This document shows positions 7,381 through 15,992 of a stretch of 64,000 nucleotides of DNA, in pieces. Position 1 is the first letter of the stretch; the number at the start of each line of letters is the position of its first letter. Origin of the DNA: Ruixingdingia sedimenti (GTDB lineage Bacteria; Pseudomonadota; Alphaproteobacteria; Rhodobacterales; Rhodobacteraceae); NCBI RefSeq assembly GCF_031432425.1, contig NZ_JAVKPH010000004.1, forward strand, positions 181,135-245,134. The letters are read 5' to 3'. The position numbers were made by a program, and so were the translations under genes. The notes beneath the pieces were generated by a model. The model was given only the letters and a program-made list of their open reading frames with translations, was not told the origin of the DNA and searched no databases.

Positions 7381-8235
7381 ATGCAGCGCAACCTGGACCT
7401 GACCACCCTGCGGTCTTTCGTGGCGGTCGCCGATGCCGGCGGGGTGACGCGGGCGGCGGGTTTCCTCAACCTCACGCAATCGGCGGTGTCGATGCAGCTC
7501 AAACGGCTGGAGGACGCGCTCGGCCTTTCGCTGATCGACCGTTCGGGGCGCGGCGTGGCGCTGACGGCGGCGGGGGAACAGTTGCTGGGCTATGCCCGCC
7601 GCCTGCTGTCGCTGAACGACGAGGCATTGGCGCGGCTGACCGACCAGGCCTATGAGGGGGAAATCGTGCTCGGCTGCCCCGCCGACATCGTATATCCCGC
7701 GATCCCCAAGGTGTTGCGCCGTTTCGCGGCCGAGTTTCCGCGCATGCGGGTGACGCTGATCTCCTCCTACACCCGGCGGCTGCGGCGGTTGTTCGACCGC
7801 GGCGAATGCGACCTGATCCTGACCACCGAGGACGATGTGGACGCCGGGGGTGAAACGCTGATCGAATTGCCGCTGGTCTGGATCGGCGCGCCCGGCGGCG
7901 TGGCCTGGCGGGCGCGGCCCCTGCCGCTGGCGTTCGAACATACCTGCATCTTCCGCGAGGGGGTGCAGCAGGCGCTGGATGCGGCAGGGATTCCTTGGGT
8001 GATGGCGGTGGAATCGGATTCGACCCGCACCATTGAGGCTTCGGTCAGCGCCGATCTGGCGGTGCATGCGCTGGTCGAGGGGGCGGAGCCGCGCTATCTG
8101 GAACGCATCCCCCATGGCGGCGCGCTGCCGGAACTGGCGCGCACGCGGATCAACCTCTATGTCGCGCGGCCCGCGAAGGGGACGGTGGTCGAGGACATGG
8201 CGGCGATGATCCGCCTCGCCTTCGCCAGCCGCTAG
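7381..8235 (+). CDS. LysR-family transcriptional regulator
   Basis: 284 residues. The N-terminal winged helix-turn-helix is clear (LTTLRSFVAVADAGGVTRAA, then NLTQSAVSMQLKRLEDALG, residues ~7-50), followed by a linker helix and a periplasmic-binding-protein-like co-inducer domain starting near GEIVLGCPADIVYPAI (~residue 96). The ligand is unknown. A palindrome immediately precedes the ATG. It is divergent from a small ORF (7265) and convergent, with a 4-base overlap, with a quinone oxidoreductase gene. Either neighbour could be its target. Confidence 0.93.
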   Translation: MQRNLDLTTLRSFVAVADAGGVTRAAGFLNLTQSAVSMQLKRLEDALGLSLIDRSGRGVALTAAGEQLLGYARRLLSLNDEALARLTDQAYEGEIVLGCPADIVYPAIPKVLRRFAAEFPRMRVTLISSYTRRLRRLFDRGECDLILTTEDDVDAGGETLIELPLVWIGAPGGVAWRARPLPLAFEHTCIFREGVQQALDAAGIPWVMAVESDSTRTIEASVSADLAVHALVEGAEPRYLERIPHGGALPELARTRINLYVARPAKGTVVEDMAAMIRLAFASR

Positions 8236-9200
8236 CCCTCCATCGTGACCACCACCTTGCCGGTGGACCGCCGTTCGCGCAGGCAGGCCAGCGCCGCCCC
8301 CGCCTCGGCCAGCGGGAAGATGTCGCTGACATGCGGGTGCAATTCGCCCGCCGCGTACCAGCGCAGCAGTTCGGCAAGGCTGCCGGTCAGCACTTCGGGG
8401 CGGAAATTCATGTAGCCGCCCCAGTAGAGGCCGATCACGGTCAGGTTCTTGACCAGCAGCAGGTTCGCCGGGATCTGCGGCACCCCGCCGCCGGCGAAAC
8501 CGATGGGGATCAGCCGCCCCTCGGGCCGGGTGGCGCGCAGGGCGGCCATGAAGGTGTCGCCCCCCACCGGGTCATAGACCACATCCGCCCCGCCGAGCGC
8601 CTTGACGGCGGCGCGCAGGTCGGGTTCCGTCGCGCTGTCGATCAGGTGGTCGGCCCCCGCGGCCCGCGCCACCGCCAGCTTGTCGGCCCCGCGCGCGCAG
8701 GCGATCACCCGCGCGCCCATGCGCTTGCCGATTTCCACCGCCGTCAGGCCGACACCGCCCGCCGCCCCCGTGACCAGCAGGGTTTCCCCCGGTTGCAGGC
8801 GCGCGCGGTGGTCCAGCGCCAGATGGCTGGTGCCATAGGCGATCTGGAACCCCGCGGCCTCGGCAAAGGGCATCGCATCGGGGATCGGCAGCGCGCGCGC
8901 GGCCGGGAACACGCCCCATTCCGCCAGCCCGCCGCTGCCCGCGAAGACCGCCACCCGCGTGCCCGGCGCCGGCCCCGCCACCCCGGGACCGAGCGCCGCG
9001 ACCGTGCCCGCGACCTCCATCCCGAGCGTGAAGGGCGTGGCCGGGCGTTCCTGGTATTCGCCCTTCAGCATCAGCAGGTCGGCGAAGTTCAGCCCGCAGG
9101 CGGCGATGCGCACCAGCACCTCGCCCGGCCCGGGTTCGGGGCGCGCGATCTCGCACAACCGGGGGGCGGTGCCGAAAGCCTCGATCCGATAGGCATGCAT
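8232..9200 (-). CDS. zinc-free NADPH:quinone oxidoreductase (MDR superfamily)
   Basis: 322 residues of the medium-chain dehydrogenase/reductase superfamily, quinone oxidoreductase type. It should reduce quinones or other electrophilic carbonyls with NADPH in the cytoplasm. Visible motifs are NFADLLMLKGEY near residue 38, the GroES-like TLGMEVAGTVAALG, and the nucleotide-binding VTGAAGGVGLTAVEIGKRMG near 145. The catalytic-zinc cysteines of alcohol dehydrogenases are absent, as expected for this subgroup. Its stop overlaps the stop of the LysR gene by 4 bases on the opposite strand. Three TTGCGAA boxes lie 70-125 bases upstream of the start. Confidence 0.9.
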   Translation of the reverse strand: MHAYRIEAFGTAPRLCEIARPEPGPGEVLVRIAACGLNFADLLMLKGEYQERPATPFTLGMEVAGTVAALGPGVAGPAPGTRVAVFAGSGGLAEWGVFPAARALPIPDAMPFAEAAGFQIAYGTSHLALDHRARLQPGETLLVTGAAGGVGLTAVEIGKRMGARVIACARGADKLAVARAAGADHLIDSATEPDLRAAVKALGGADVVYDPVGGDTFMAALRATRPEGRLIPIGFAGGGVPQIPANLLLVKNLTVIGLYWGGYMNFRPEVLTGSLAELLRWYAAGELHPHVSDIFPLAEAGAALACLRERRSTGKVVVTMEG

Positions 9201-9571
9201 CTGGAATCCCTCGCCGTTTTTTGCGGCCCGAGGCTAGCGCAGGTGCGGCGGGCTTTCCAGACTGTGCGATTTGCGAAATATGACGTATGGTAAGCTTTGC
9301 GAAATGCAATGCAGATTGCGAAGTTTTCTGCGCCTGCGCAATGCCGCCGGCAGGCGCCGGAATCTTTCTGCCGCCGGATGTATTTCTTCAGACATTCTTA
9401 ACTATTGGTTGTCCATTCTGCCTGCCAGTCCTGACAGGGGTTGCACCGCCCCCCGCGCGCCCCATCGGCGCGGCGGGGGTCGTTCCGATCCCCGAAGGGG
9501 CAGAATTCGCGCGGGGTCCGCCGGGTTGGCATGGTTCTTGCTTCAAGAACTGCATGGTCAGGGAGAACGAA
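9201..9571. other. 371-base intergenic region with TTGCGAA boxes
   Basis: No convincing gene. It holds TTTGCGAAA at 9270-9278 and 9296-9304 and TTGCGAA at 9316-9322, all near the divergent quinone oxidoreductase start, plus an A/T-richer stretch (9380-9415) that could hold promoters for either neighbour. The boxes resemble the TTTGCAAA motif of ScfR/RamB-type regulators. Confidence 0.4.
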
Positions 9572-9928
9572 ATGAAGCACCCGGTGGATGCCCATGTGGG
9601 CAAGCGGATCCGTCAGCGCAGATGGATGGTGGGCATGACCCAGCAGCAGCTTGCCGACCGCGTGGGCATCAAGTTCCAGCAGATCCAGAAATACGAGACC
9701 GGGATGAACCGCGTCAGCGCCTCGCGGCTCTACGAGATCGCCGAGGCGCTGGAAGTGCAGGTCAACTTCTTCTTCGAGGGGCTCGAGGCCGGCGAGGCGC
9801 CCGAGACCGAAAACGACTACCTTGCCGACCGCGAGGCGATGGAACTGGTCCGCATCTACTACAACATCCCCGAGGCGCAGCGCCGCCGCCTGTTCGACCT
9901 CGCCCGCGTCCTGGGCGAGGCCGCCTGA
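9572..9928 (+). CDS. XRE-family helix-turn-helix regulator
   Basis: 118 residues. An HTH_3 DNA-binding domain spans about residues 8-62 (VGKRIRQRRWMVGMTQQQLADRVGIK, then FQQIQKYETGMNRVSASRLYEIAEAL). The C-terminal ~45 residues end in a helical tail (REAMELVRIYYNIPEAQRRRLFDLARVL), possibly a dimerisation element. Such short single-domain XRE proteins are common in Rhodobacteraceae and their regulons are mostly unknown. The start at 9572 follows GGGAGAACGA; the frame is open further upstream but has no better site. Palindromic repeats follow the stop. Confidence 0.9.
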   Translation: MKHPVDAHVGKRIRQRRWMVGMTQQQLADRVGIKFQQIQKYETGMNRVSASRLYEIAEALEVQVNFFFEGLEAGEAPETENDYLADREAMELVRIYYNIPEAQRRRLFDLARVLGEAA

Positions 9929-9977
9929 CCCCCCGCCCGCCCCCGCCCGGCGGCAGGGCCAGTGGAAAGGGCAGGAG

Positions 9978-10168
9978 CCTCCGGCGGGGATATTTGAGGA
10001 CAGAAAGTGGAGAGGGCCGTGCCGTCGCCCGGCGGCGATGAAGAGGCGGGCGCGCCGCGCGGGGATATGCGGCCTGCCCGAAGATGTGCGGCGGTGCCTG
10101 TCCTGCCGTTCTGCACTTTCTGTCCCTAAATATCCCGGGGGTCCGGGGGCTGGCCCCCGGCGCTGCCC
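9978..10168. repeat. inverted pair of palindromic repeats (copies 2 and 3)
   Basis: Copy 2 (9978-10009) reads GCGGGGATATTTGAGG then ACAGAAAGTGG. Copy 3 (10113-10168) reads GCACTTTCTGTCCC then TAAATATCCCGGGGG, followed by a GGGGGC/GCCCCC hairpin. The two are inverted copies of one sequence flanking ~103 bases without a convincing gene, so the whole interval is MITE-like. It fills the gap between the XRE gene and hisN. Confidence 0.7.
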
Positions 10169-10257
10169 GCAACAACAGGCACCCCGCCGCTCGGGACCCC
10201 GCCTTGACCCGCGGGCGGCGGCGCAGTAGCCGGGGATGTCAGCACAGGGGGGCAGGG

Positions 10258-11073
10258 ATGCGGGTCAGCGGGGAAGAGGCGGCGGAACTGGCCGCCGTGG
10301 CCGAAGAGCTTGCCGATGCGGCGCGGGTGGCGACGCTCGACTGGTTCCGCCGCCCGGATCTGGCCGCCGAGACCAAGCTGGCCGGCGGTTTCGACCCCGT
10401 GACCGCCGCCGACCGCGCCGCCGAGGACCGCATGCGCGAGATCCTCGCCCGCCGCCGCCCGCAGGACGCCGTCCTAGGCGAGGAGCGGGGCCGGACCGAG
10501 GGCACCAGCGGGCTGACCTGGGTGCTGGACCCGATCGACGGTACCCGCGCCTTCCTGTCGGGCGCGCCCACCTGGGGGGTGCTGATCGCGGTGTCGGACG
10601 CGCGGGGGCCGCTTTACGGCATCATCGACCAGCCCTTCATCGGCGAGCGGTTCCGCGGCGGCCTGGGCCGGGCCGAGGTCGCGGGGCCGCGGGGCCGCCA
10701 TCCGCTGGCCGCGCGGGGGGCGCGGGGCCTCGACCAGGCGATCCTCTTCACCACCTTCCCCGAGGTCGGCACGCCTGCCGAGGGCGCGGCCTTCCGGCAA
10801 TTGTCGCAGCAGGTGCGGCTGACCCGCTATGGCCTTGATTGCTATGCCTATGCGCTGGTTGCCGCCGGCCAGATCGATCTGGTGGTCGAGGCCGGGTTGC
10901 AGCCCTATGACATCCACGCCCCCATCGCGGTGATCGAGGCCGCGGGCGGCATCGTCACCGACTGGCGGGGGGGCCCCGCGCAGCATGGCGGGCGGGTGCT
11001 GGCCGCGGCCAATGCTGACGTCCATGCCGCCGCGCTTGCCATCCTGTCGGGCGCGGATGCAGAGGGTTTTTGA
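10258..11073 (+). CDS. hisN: inositol-monophosphatase-family phosphatase, probably histidinol-phosphatase
   Basis: 271 residues of the Li+-sensitive, Mg2+-dependent phosphatase fold. Metal-binding motifs are present: GEERG near residue 78, LDPIDGTRAFLSG near 91 (the DPxDGT signature), and YDIHAPIAVIEAAGG near 217, whose Asp completes the metal site. The TRAFLSGAPTWGVLIA and YDIHA forms resemble the HisN branch, which converts histidinol phosphate to histidinol, more than inositol monophosphatases. The start at 10258 has GGGCAGGG upstream. Other his genes (hisS, hisZ, hisG) are in the window but 40 kb away. A general sugar-phosphatase role is the alternative. Confidence 0.8.
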   Translation: MRVSGEEAAELAAVAEELADAARVATLDWFRRPDLAAETKLAGGFDPVTAADRAAEDRMREILARRRPQDAVLGEERGRTEGTSGLTWVLDPIDGTRAFLSGAPTWGVLIAVSDARGPLYGIIDQPFIGERFRGGLGRAEVAGPRGRHPLAARGARGLDQAILFTTFPEVGTPAEGAAFRQLSQQVRLTRYGLDCYAYALVAAGQIDLVVEAGLQPYDIHAPIAVIEAAGGIVTDWRGGPAQHGGRVLAAANADVHAAALAILSGADAEGF

Positions 11074-11145
11074 CAGTCCCCGGCGTTTCGTTTCATAGTC
11101 CCGCCAATGGCCACGCCGAAAGGGCGGGCGGCAGGGGGGAAGCGG

Positions 11146-11517
11146 ATGGGCAGGCATGTGCTGCTGATCGAGGACGAGCCGCATATCGCCGAGGCGATCC
11201 GTTTCATCCTGATCCGCGACGGCTGGACCGTGGCGAGCCACGACCAGGGCACCGATGCGCTGGATGTCGTGCGGGCGGAACGTCCCGATGTGCTGATCCT
11301 CGACGTGATGCTGCCCGGCCGGTCGGGCTATGACATCCTGCGCGCGCTGCGCGCCGAACCCGCGACCGCCGCGCTGCCGGTGCTGATGCTGACCGCGCGC
11401 GGGCAGGAACGCGACCGCGACATGGCGGCGATGGCGGGGGCGAGCCGCTTCATGGCCAAGCCCTTTTCCAATGCCGAGGTGCTCGCCTCGGTCCGCGCGC
11501 TGGTGGGCGAGGGCTAG
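11146..11517 (+). CDS. single-domain response regulator (CheY-like receiver)
   Basis: 123 residues, a receiver domain without an output domain. The acidic pocket is LIEDEP (residues 7-12), the phosphorylation site is the Asp in LILDVMLPG (~residue 51), LMLTARG has the switch Thr, and the conserved Lys is in AKPFS near 106. The start at 11146 has GGGGGA at good spacing; an in-frame ATG at 11107 would add 13 residues. Close linkage to a symporter-type histidine kinase suggests it is the kinase's partner, signalling by protein interaction. That pairing is inferred from proximity. Confidence 0.9.
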   Translation: MGRHVLLIEDEPHIAEAIRFILIRDGWTVASHDQGTDALDVVRAERPDVLILDVMLPGRSGYDILRALRAEPATAALPVLMLTARGQERDRDMAAMAGASRFMAKPFSNAEVLASVRALVGEG

Positions 11518-11529
11518 GGGGGCGGGCGA

Positions 11530-11778
11530 ATGGCGAAGCGGCCGCTCTACCTTGCCCGCGCCTCGTACCGCCGGCACCGGCTGATCGACGCGGCGCGGCT
11601 TTTGCCGGTGCTGGGGGCGGTGCTGTTCATCCTGCCCGTGCTCTGGGCGCCGCGGCCGGGCGAGGTGCGGTCGTTGGCCACCGATGGGCTTTACGTCTTT
11701 GCCGCATGGGGGCTGCTGATCCTCGGCGCGCGGCTGCTGGTGCGGGCGCTTTCCGCCCCCGGGGGCGAGGGGGACTAG
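11530..11778 (+). CDS. small two-helix membrane protein
   Basis: 82 residues, not recognised by name. A basic N-terminus (about residues 1-20) precedes two hydrophobic segments, roughly LLPVLGAVLFILPVLWA (24-40) and LYVFAAWGLLILGARLLV (54-71). It lies 12 bases after the receiver gene and 5 bases before the ATG of the symporter-kinase gene, so the three are almost certainly one transcript. It may be an accessory subunit of the sensor transporter, but nothing in the sequence shows this directly. Confidence 0.75.
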   Translation: MAKRPLYLARASYRRHRLIDAARLLPVLGAVLFILPVLWAPRPGEVRSLATDGLYVFAAWGLLILGARLLVRALSAPGGEGD

Positions 11779-11783
11779 GGCCC

Positions 11784-14489
11784 ATGCCCTTCAACATCCT
11801 GATCCTGGCCTGCCTCGGCTATGTCATCCTGCTGTTCCTTGTGGCCTTCGGGGTGGAACGGAAATCGGCCGGGGGCGCGGCGCCGCCCTGGCTGCGTTCG
11901 CCGCTCGTCTATACGCTGTCGCTGTCGATCTATTGCACCGCCTGGACCTTCTATGGCGCGGTCGGCTATGCCGCGCGGTCGGGGCTGGAATTCGCGACGA
12001 TCTATCTGGGCCCCACCGTGGTGTTTCTCGGCTGGTGGGTGCTGCTGCGCAAGCTGGTGCGCATCGGCAAGACGCAGCGCGTGACCTCGATCGCCGACCT
12101 GATTTCCTCGCGCTATGGCAAGTCGGCGCTGCTGGGTGTGCTGGTGACGCTGCTCTGCGTCGTGGCGGCCACGCCCTATATCGCGCTGCAATTGCAGTCG
12201 GTCACGTTGTCCTTCGCCGTCTTCGCCGCCGACAGCCCCACCAGCCAGGACATGCCCGACCGCGCCTCGACCGCCGTCTGGGTGGCGGCGGGGCTGGCGG
12301 TGTTCACCATCCTTTTCGGCACCCGCAATCTGGATGCCAACGAACAGCACCCAGGCGTCGTCACCGCCATCGCGGTCGAGGCGGTGGTCAAGCTGGTGGC
12401 GCTGCTGGCGGTGGGGGTCTGGGTCGTCTGGGGGCTCGGCGGCGGGCCGCTGGCGGTGATGGAGCGCATCGACGCCTCGCCGCTGGCGCATTGGGACCTG
12501 CACCCCGACCGTTGGGTGGGGCTGACCTTCCTGTCGGGGGCGGCGATCCTGTGCCTGCCGCGGATGTTCCAGGTGCTGGTGGTGGAAAACGCCGACGAAA
12601 ACCACCTGGCCACCGCCGCCTGGGCCTTTCCGCTGTATCTGTTCCTGATGAGCCTCTTCGTCGTGCCCATCGCGGTGATCGGGCTCGACCTGCTGCCTGC
12701 GGGGTCCAACCCCGACCTGTTCGTGCTGGCCCTGCCGCTGAGCCAGGGCCACGGGGGGCTGGCGATGCTGGCCTTTCTGGGCGGGTTTTCGGCCGCGACC
12801 TCGATGGTGGTGATGGCGGCCATTGCGCTCGCCACGATGGTGTCGAACCATATCGTCATGCCGCTCTGGCTCTGGCTCGGTGCGCGGCGGGGGGCAGAGG
12901 CGGGGGAACTGCGCCGGCTCGTCCTCGTGTCGCGGCGTCTGTCCATCGCGGGGATGATGGCGCTCGGCTATGGCTATTACGCGCTGTCGGGCGGGGGCGG
13001 GGCGCTGGCGGCCATCGGGCTGATTTCCTTCGTCGGCGTGGCGCAGATGCTGCCGGCGCTTCTGGGCGGCATCTTCTGGCGCGGGGCGACGCGGGCGGGC
13101 GCGCTGGCCGGGCTGGTGGTGGGGGCGGGGCTGTGGCTCTATACGCTTTACCTGCCGTCCTTCGGGCCGGGGGCAGTGCTGCCGCACGGCCTGTTGCAGG
13201 CGGGCCCCTGGGGGATCGCGGCGCTGCGCCCGCAGGCGCTGTTCGGACTGGCGGGGATGGACCCGCTGATCCATGCGCTTTTCTGGTCGCTGGCCGCCAA
13301 TACGCTGGTGTTCTGCACCGTGTCGCTGCTGACCTTTCCGGGGCCTATGGAACGGGTGCAGGGCGTGCAGTTCGTGCGCGTCTACGACCGCGACGCGGCC
13401 CCCATGCGCGGCTGGTCCGCGGGCCGCGCGGGGGCGGAGGACCTGCTGGTCTTCGCCCGCAGCCTTCTGGGCGAGGACGAGGCGCTCGCCTTCTTCGCCG
13501 CAGAGACCGACGCGCAGGGCAAGACCGGTTTCCTGCCCGACATCACCCCCGATTTCCTCGCCCGGCTGGAACGGCGGCTGTCGGGGTCGGTCGGTGCGGC
13601 CACGGCCCATGCGCTGCTGGTGCAGATCACCGGGGCGTCGGCGGTCACGGTCGAGGATCTGATGGCGGCGGCGAACGAGACCGCGCAGATCATGGAATAT
13701 TCCGCCCGGCTGGAGGCGCAGTCCGAAGAACTGTCCCGCACCGCCCGCCAGCTGCGCGAGGCCAACGACAAGCTGACCACGCTGTCGGTGCAGAAGGACG
13801 CCTTCCTGAGCCAGATCAGCCACGAACTGCGCACCCCCATGACCTCGATCCGCGCCTTTTCGGAAATCCTGATGGAAGGGGGCCTGCCGCCCGAGATGAC
13901 GGCGCGCTATGCCACCATCATCCACGAGGAAACGATCCGCCTGACGCGGCTGCTGGACGACCTGCTGGACCTGTCGGTGCTGGAAAGCGGCACGGTGCAA
14001 CTGTCGATCCGCAGCGCGAATGTGCAGGACCTGATCGCGCGGGCGCTGACGGCGACGGGATCGACCGGGGCGGGGCGGGGGTTCGCCATCCACCGCGATC
14101 CGGCGGCCGAACAGATCGCCGTCACCACCGACCCCGACCGGCTGTGCCAGGTGTTCATCAACATCATCGCGAATGCGCGCAAATACTGCGACGCGCCGCG
14201 GCCGGAACTGCGGATCTCGGTGCGCCGGCGGGGCGACCGGGTGCAGGTCGATTTCGTCGACAACGGATCGGGCATCCCCGAATCGGCGCAGGCGCTGATC
14301 TTCGAGAAATTCGCCCGCCTGACCGACCAGCACCGCGCGGGGGGCGCGGGGCTCGGCCTCGCGATCTGCCGCGAGATCATGGTCAATCTGGGCGGCGGGA
14401 TCGACTATATCCCCGGCCAGGGCGGTGCGGGGTTCCGCGTGGTGTTTCCGCTGGCGATTTCGCCGCAGGCGGTGAAACGCGCGGGGTAA
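11784..14489 (+). CDS. sodium/solute symporter-type sensor histidine kinase
   Basis: 901 residues. Residues ~1-520 are a multi-pass SSF (SLC5-like) transporter domain, with SIYCTAWTFYGAVGYAARSG near 45 and QMLPALLGGIFWRGATRAG further on. After a linker and coiled coil (RLEAQSEELSRTARQLREAN), the HisKA box FLSQISHELRTPMTSIRAFSEIL holds the phosphoacceptor His near 680. A HATPase domain follows, with NIIANARKYC (N box), VDFVDNGSGIP (G1) and GGAGLGLAICREI (G2). The layout is like CbrA/CrbS sensors, but no receiver domain is fused; the nearby receiver gene may supply it. The start at 11784 places the first membrane segment at the N-terminus. Confidence 0.92.
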   Translation: MPFNILILACLGYVILLFLVAFGVERKSAGGAAPPWLRSPLVYTLSLSIYCTAWTFYGAVGYAARSGLEFATIYLGPTVVFLGWWVLLRKLVRIGKTQRVTSIADLISSRYGKSALLGVLVTLLCVVAATPYIALQLQSVTLSFAVFAADSPTSQDMPDRASTAVWVAAGLAVFTILFGTRNLDANEQHPGVVTAIAVEAVVKLVALLAVGVWVVWGLGGGPLAVMERIDASPLAHWDLHPDRWVGLTFLSGAAILCLPRMFQVLVVENADENHLATAAWAFPLYLFLMSLFVVPIAVIGLDLLPAGSNPDLFVLALPLSQGHGGLAMLAFLGGFSAATSMVVMAAIALATMVSNHIVMPLWLWLGARRGAEAGELRRLVLVSRRLSIAGMMALGYGYYALSGGGGALAAIGLISFVGVAQMLPALLGGIFWRGATRAGALAGLVVGAGLWLYTLYLPSFGPGAVLPHGLLQAGPWGIAALRPQALFGLAGMDPLIHALFWSLAANTLVFCTVSLLTFPGPMERVQGVQFVRVYDRDAAPMRGWSAGRAGAEDLLVFARSLLGEDEALAFFAAETDAQGKTGFLPDITPDFLARLERRLSGSVGAATAHALLVQITGASAVTVEDLMAAANETAQIMEYSARLEAQSEELSRTARQLREANDKLTTLSVQKDAFLSQISHELRTPMTSIRAFSEILMEGGLPPEMTARYATIIHEETIRLTRLLDDLLDLSVLESGTVQLSIRSANVQDLIARALTATGSTGAGRGFAIHRDPAAEQIAVTTDPDRLCQVFINIIANARKYCDAPRPELRISVRRRGDRVQVDFVDNGSGIPESAQALIFEKFARLTDQHRAGGAGLGLAICREIMVNLGGGIDYIPGQGGAGFRVVFPLAISPQAVKRAG

Positions 14490-14552
14490 CGGTTTCGTAA
14501 CCCCCTGCTGGCAGGAAGGGGGCAGGGACGGCGAACCGGGGGACAGCGGCGC

Positions 14553-15551
14553 ATGGCGGCAGGCGGCAGGGATGCGATCCGGCGCAAGATCGGCGCGGCG
14601 CAGACGGCGGGGATGCAGGGCGACGGGGGCGCCGAAACCGGCGCGCGCGCCTGGCGGCTGTCGCTCGGCCGCGCGGCGCAGGCGGAACTGGGCCTGGCGC
14701 TGGAGGTGACGGCGCTGGCCGAAGGGCGGCGGTCGCTGCCCGAACTGCTGGAACTGCTGCCCGAACGCGCGCTGCTGGCGGTGCTGGAAGGCCCGCGCGA
14801 CGGGCTGGGGGTGCTGGCGCTGTCGCCCGACCTCCTGGCCGCGGTGATCGAGATGCAGACGATCGGCCGGCTCGCCCCCGTCCCGCCCCTGCCGCGCCGG
14901 CCGACGCGGACGGATGCGGCGATGGCGGCGGGGCTGATCGACCGCGCGCTGGCCGATCTGGATCAGGCGCTGGCGGAGGTGGAGGATAGGGTCTGGGCGT
15001 CGGGTTTCCGCTATGCCTCTTTTCTGGAGGACGCGCGCCCCCTCGGCCTGATGCTGGAGGATCAGGCCTATCGCACGCTGTCGGCCACGCTCGACATCGG
15101 CGCGGGGCTGCGGCAGGGGGCGGCGCTGCTGGCGTTGCCCGCCGCGGGCCGCGGCACCCGCCCCGCCACCCCCGCCCCGGCGCCCGGCGCAAGGGCAGGG
15201 GCGGCGCAAGCCCGCGCCTGGACCGCGGGGATGGAGGCGGTGGTGATGGCCACGCAGGTGCGGCTCGACGGCGCGATCGCCCGCATCCGCCTGCCGCTGT
15301 CGGCGGTCCTCGGGCTGGCGCCGGGGGCGGTGCTGCCCCTCGGCGCGGCGGCGCTGGACGCGGTGGCGCTGGAAACCGCCGATGGCGGGCGCATCGCACT
15401 GTGCCGCCTTGGCCAGAACCGCGGCCAGCGCGCCCTGCGCCTGACCCGGGTCGAGGATCTGCCGGTTCCCCCCGACACCGCCGCCGCACCCCCCAGACCC
15501 GCCGCCGTCCCCACCCCCGCCGCCCCCGCGCCCCTCGCCCGCAGCGCGTGA
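14553..15551 (+). CDS. FliM/FliN-type (SpoA-domain) flagellar switch-like protein
   Basis: 332 residues. The C-terminal ~80 residues, after an Ala/Pro-rich linker, resemble the SpoA (surface presentation of antigens) domain shared by FliM, FliN and type III secretion C-ring proteins: VRLDGAIARIRLPLSAVLGLAPGAVLPLG, then LDAVALETADGGRIALCRLGQNRGQRALRLTRV. The N-terminal half has FliM-like stretches (MQTIGRLAPVP) but is divergent. No other flagellar or secretion gene is in the window, so its partner complex is unknown. It could be a rotor component encoded away from the main cluster. The C-terminal tail is Pro/Ala-rich. Confidence 0.72.
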   Translation: MAAGGRDAIRRKIGAAQTAGMQGDGGAETGARAWRLSLGRAAQAELGLALEVTALAEGRRSLPELLELLPERALLAVLEGPRDGLGVLALSPDLLAAVIEMQTIGRLAPVPPLPRRPTRTDAAMAAGLIDRALADLDQALAEVEDRVWASGFRYASFLEDARPLGLMLEDQAYRTLSATLDIGAGLRQGAALLALPAAGRGTRPATPAPAPGARAGAAQARAWTAGMEAVVMATQVRLDGAIARIRLPLSAVLGLAPGAVLPLGAAALDAVALETADGGRIALCRLGQNRGQRALRLTRVEDLPVPPDTAAAPPRPAAVPTPAAPAPLARSA

Positions 15552-15617
15552 GGATGCGGCCTGCGGGCGGGGGGCGGTGCCGGGTTTGCAAGTACGGGGG
15601 AATGCTGCGCAGGGCGC

Positions 15618-15708
15618 GGGGGAGTATTTGAAGCAAGATGAAGCCGCGTGCCGCCATGCGAAGGCTCCCTGTCTTCACCGTGACCTGAATATCCCCGCCG
15701 GAGGCCGC
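15618..15708. repeat. composite palindromic repeat, copy 4
   Basis: The left half reads GGGGGAGTATTTGAAG then CAAGATGAAGCC (15618-15645). The right half reads TCACCGTGACCTGAATATCC then CCGCCGGAGG (15675-15704). The same two halves in the same order occur at 23711-23795. It is the first of several repeats in the 588-base gene-free interval 15552-16139, in which no coding region is convincing. Confidence 0.65.
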
Positions 15709-15775
15709 CGACCTGCCCGCCCGCGGGGCCGTTCGATGAAAGGGAGAGGGTAGCGCCGGGGTGCTGCCCGTGGCC

Positions 15776-15842
15776 TGCTGGTTCTCGAACCCGTGGCGTA
15801 CCATCCGGCGCCCCGGGGTATTTGGGAAAGGATGAAGCTGCC
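15776..15842. repeat. palindromic repeat, copy 5 (GGTTCTCGAACC type)
   Basis: The order is GCTGGTTCTCGAACCCGTGG, ATCCGGCGCC, GGGGTATTTGGG, AAGGATGAAGCTGCC. It aligns over its length with the elements at 47329-47409 and, inverted, inside xdhB at 39942-40035. The core is a TTCGAA-like palindrome followed by the GGAGTATT/GATGAAGC block. Confidence 0.65.
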
Positions 15843-15992
15843 GGGGGCGGAGGAGGGGCCTGACTGTTTCACCGGCAGGGGACGACCCGTCCGGGTCGGC
15901 GCGACGGGGCGCGGTCGAGGGGTGCCCGGCACGGGAGGCTTTCGGTGCGCGTATCTGGGGCCGCCGGGGCTTGCCGGTTGCCGGTCCCCGCG

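Noticed and set aside
11775..15209. Long minus-strand open frame opposite the symporter-kinase
   Set aside because: Antisense artefact; the plus strand encodes clear kinase motifs.
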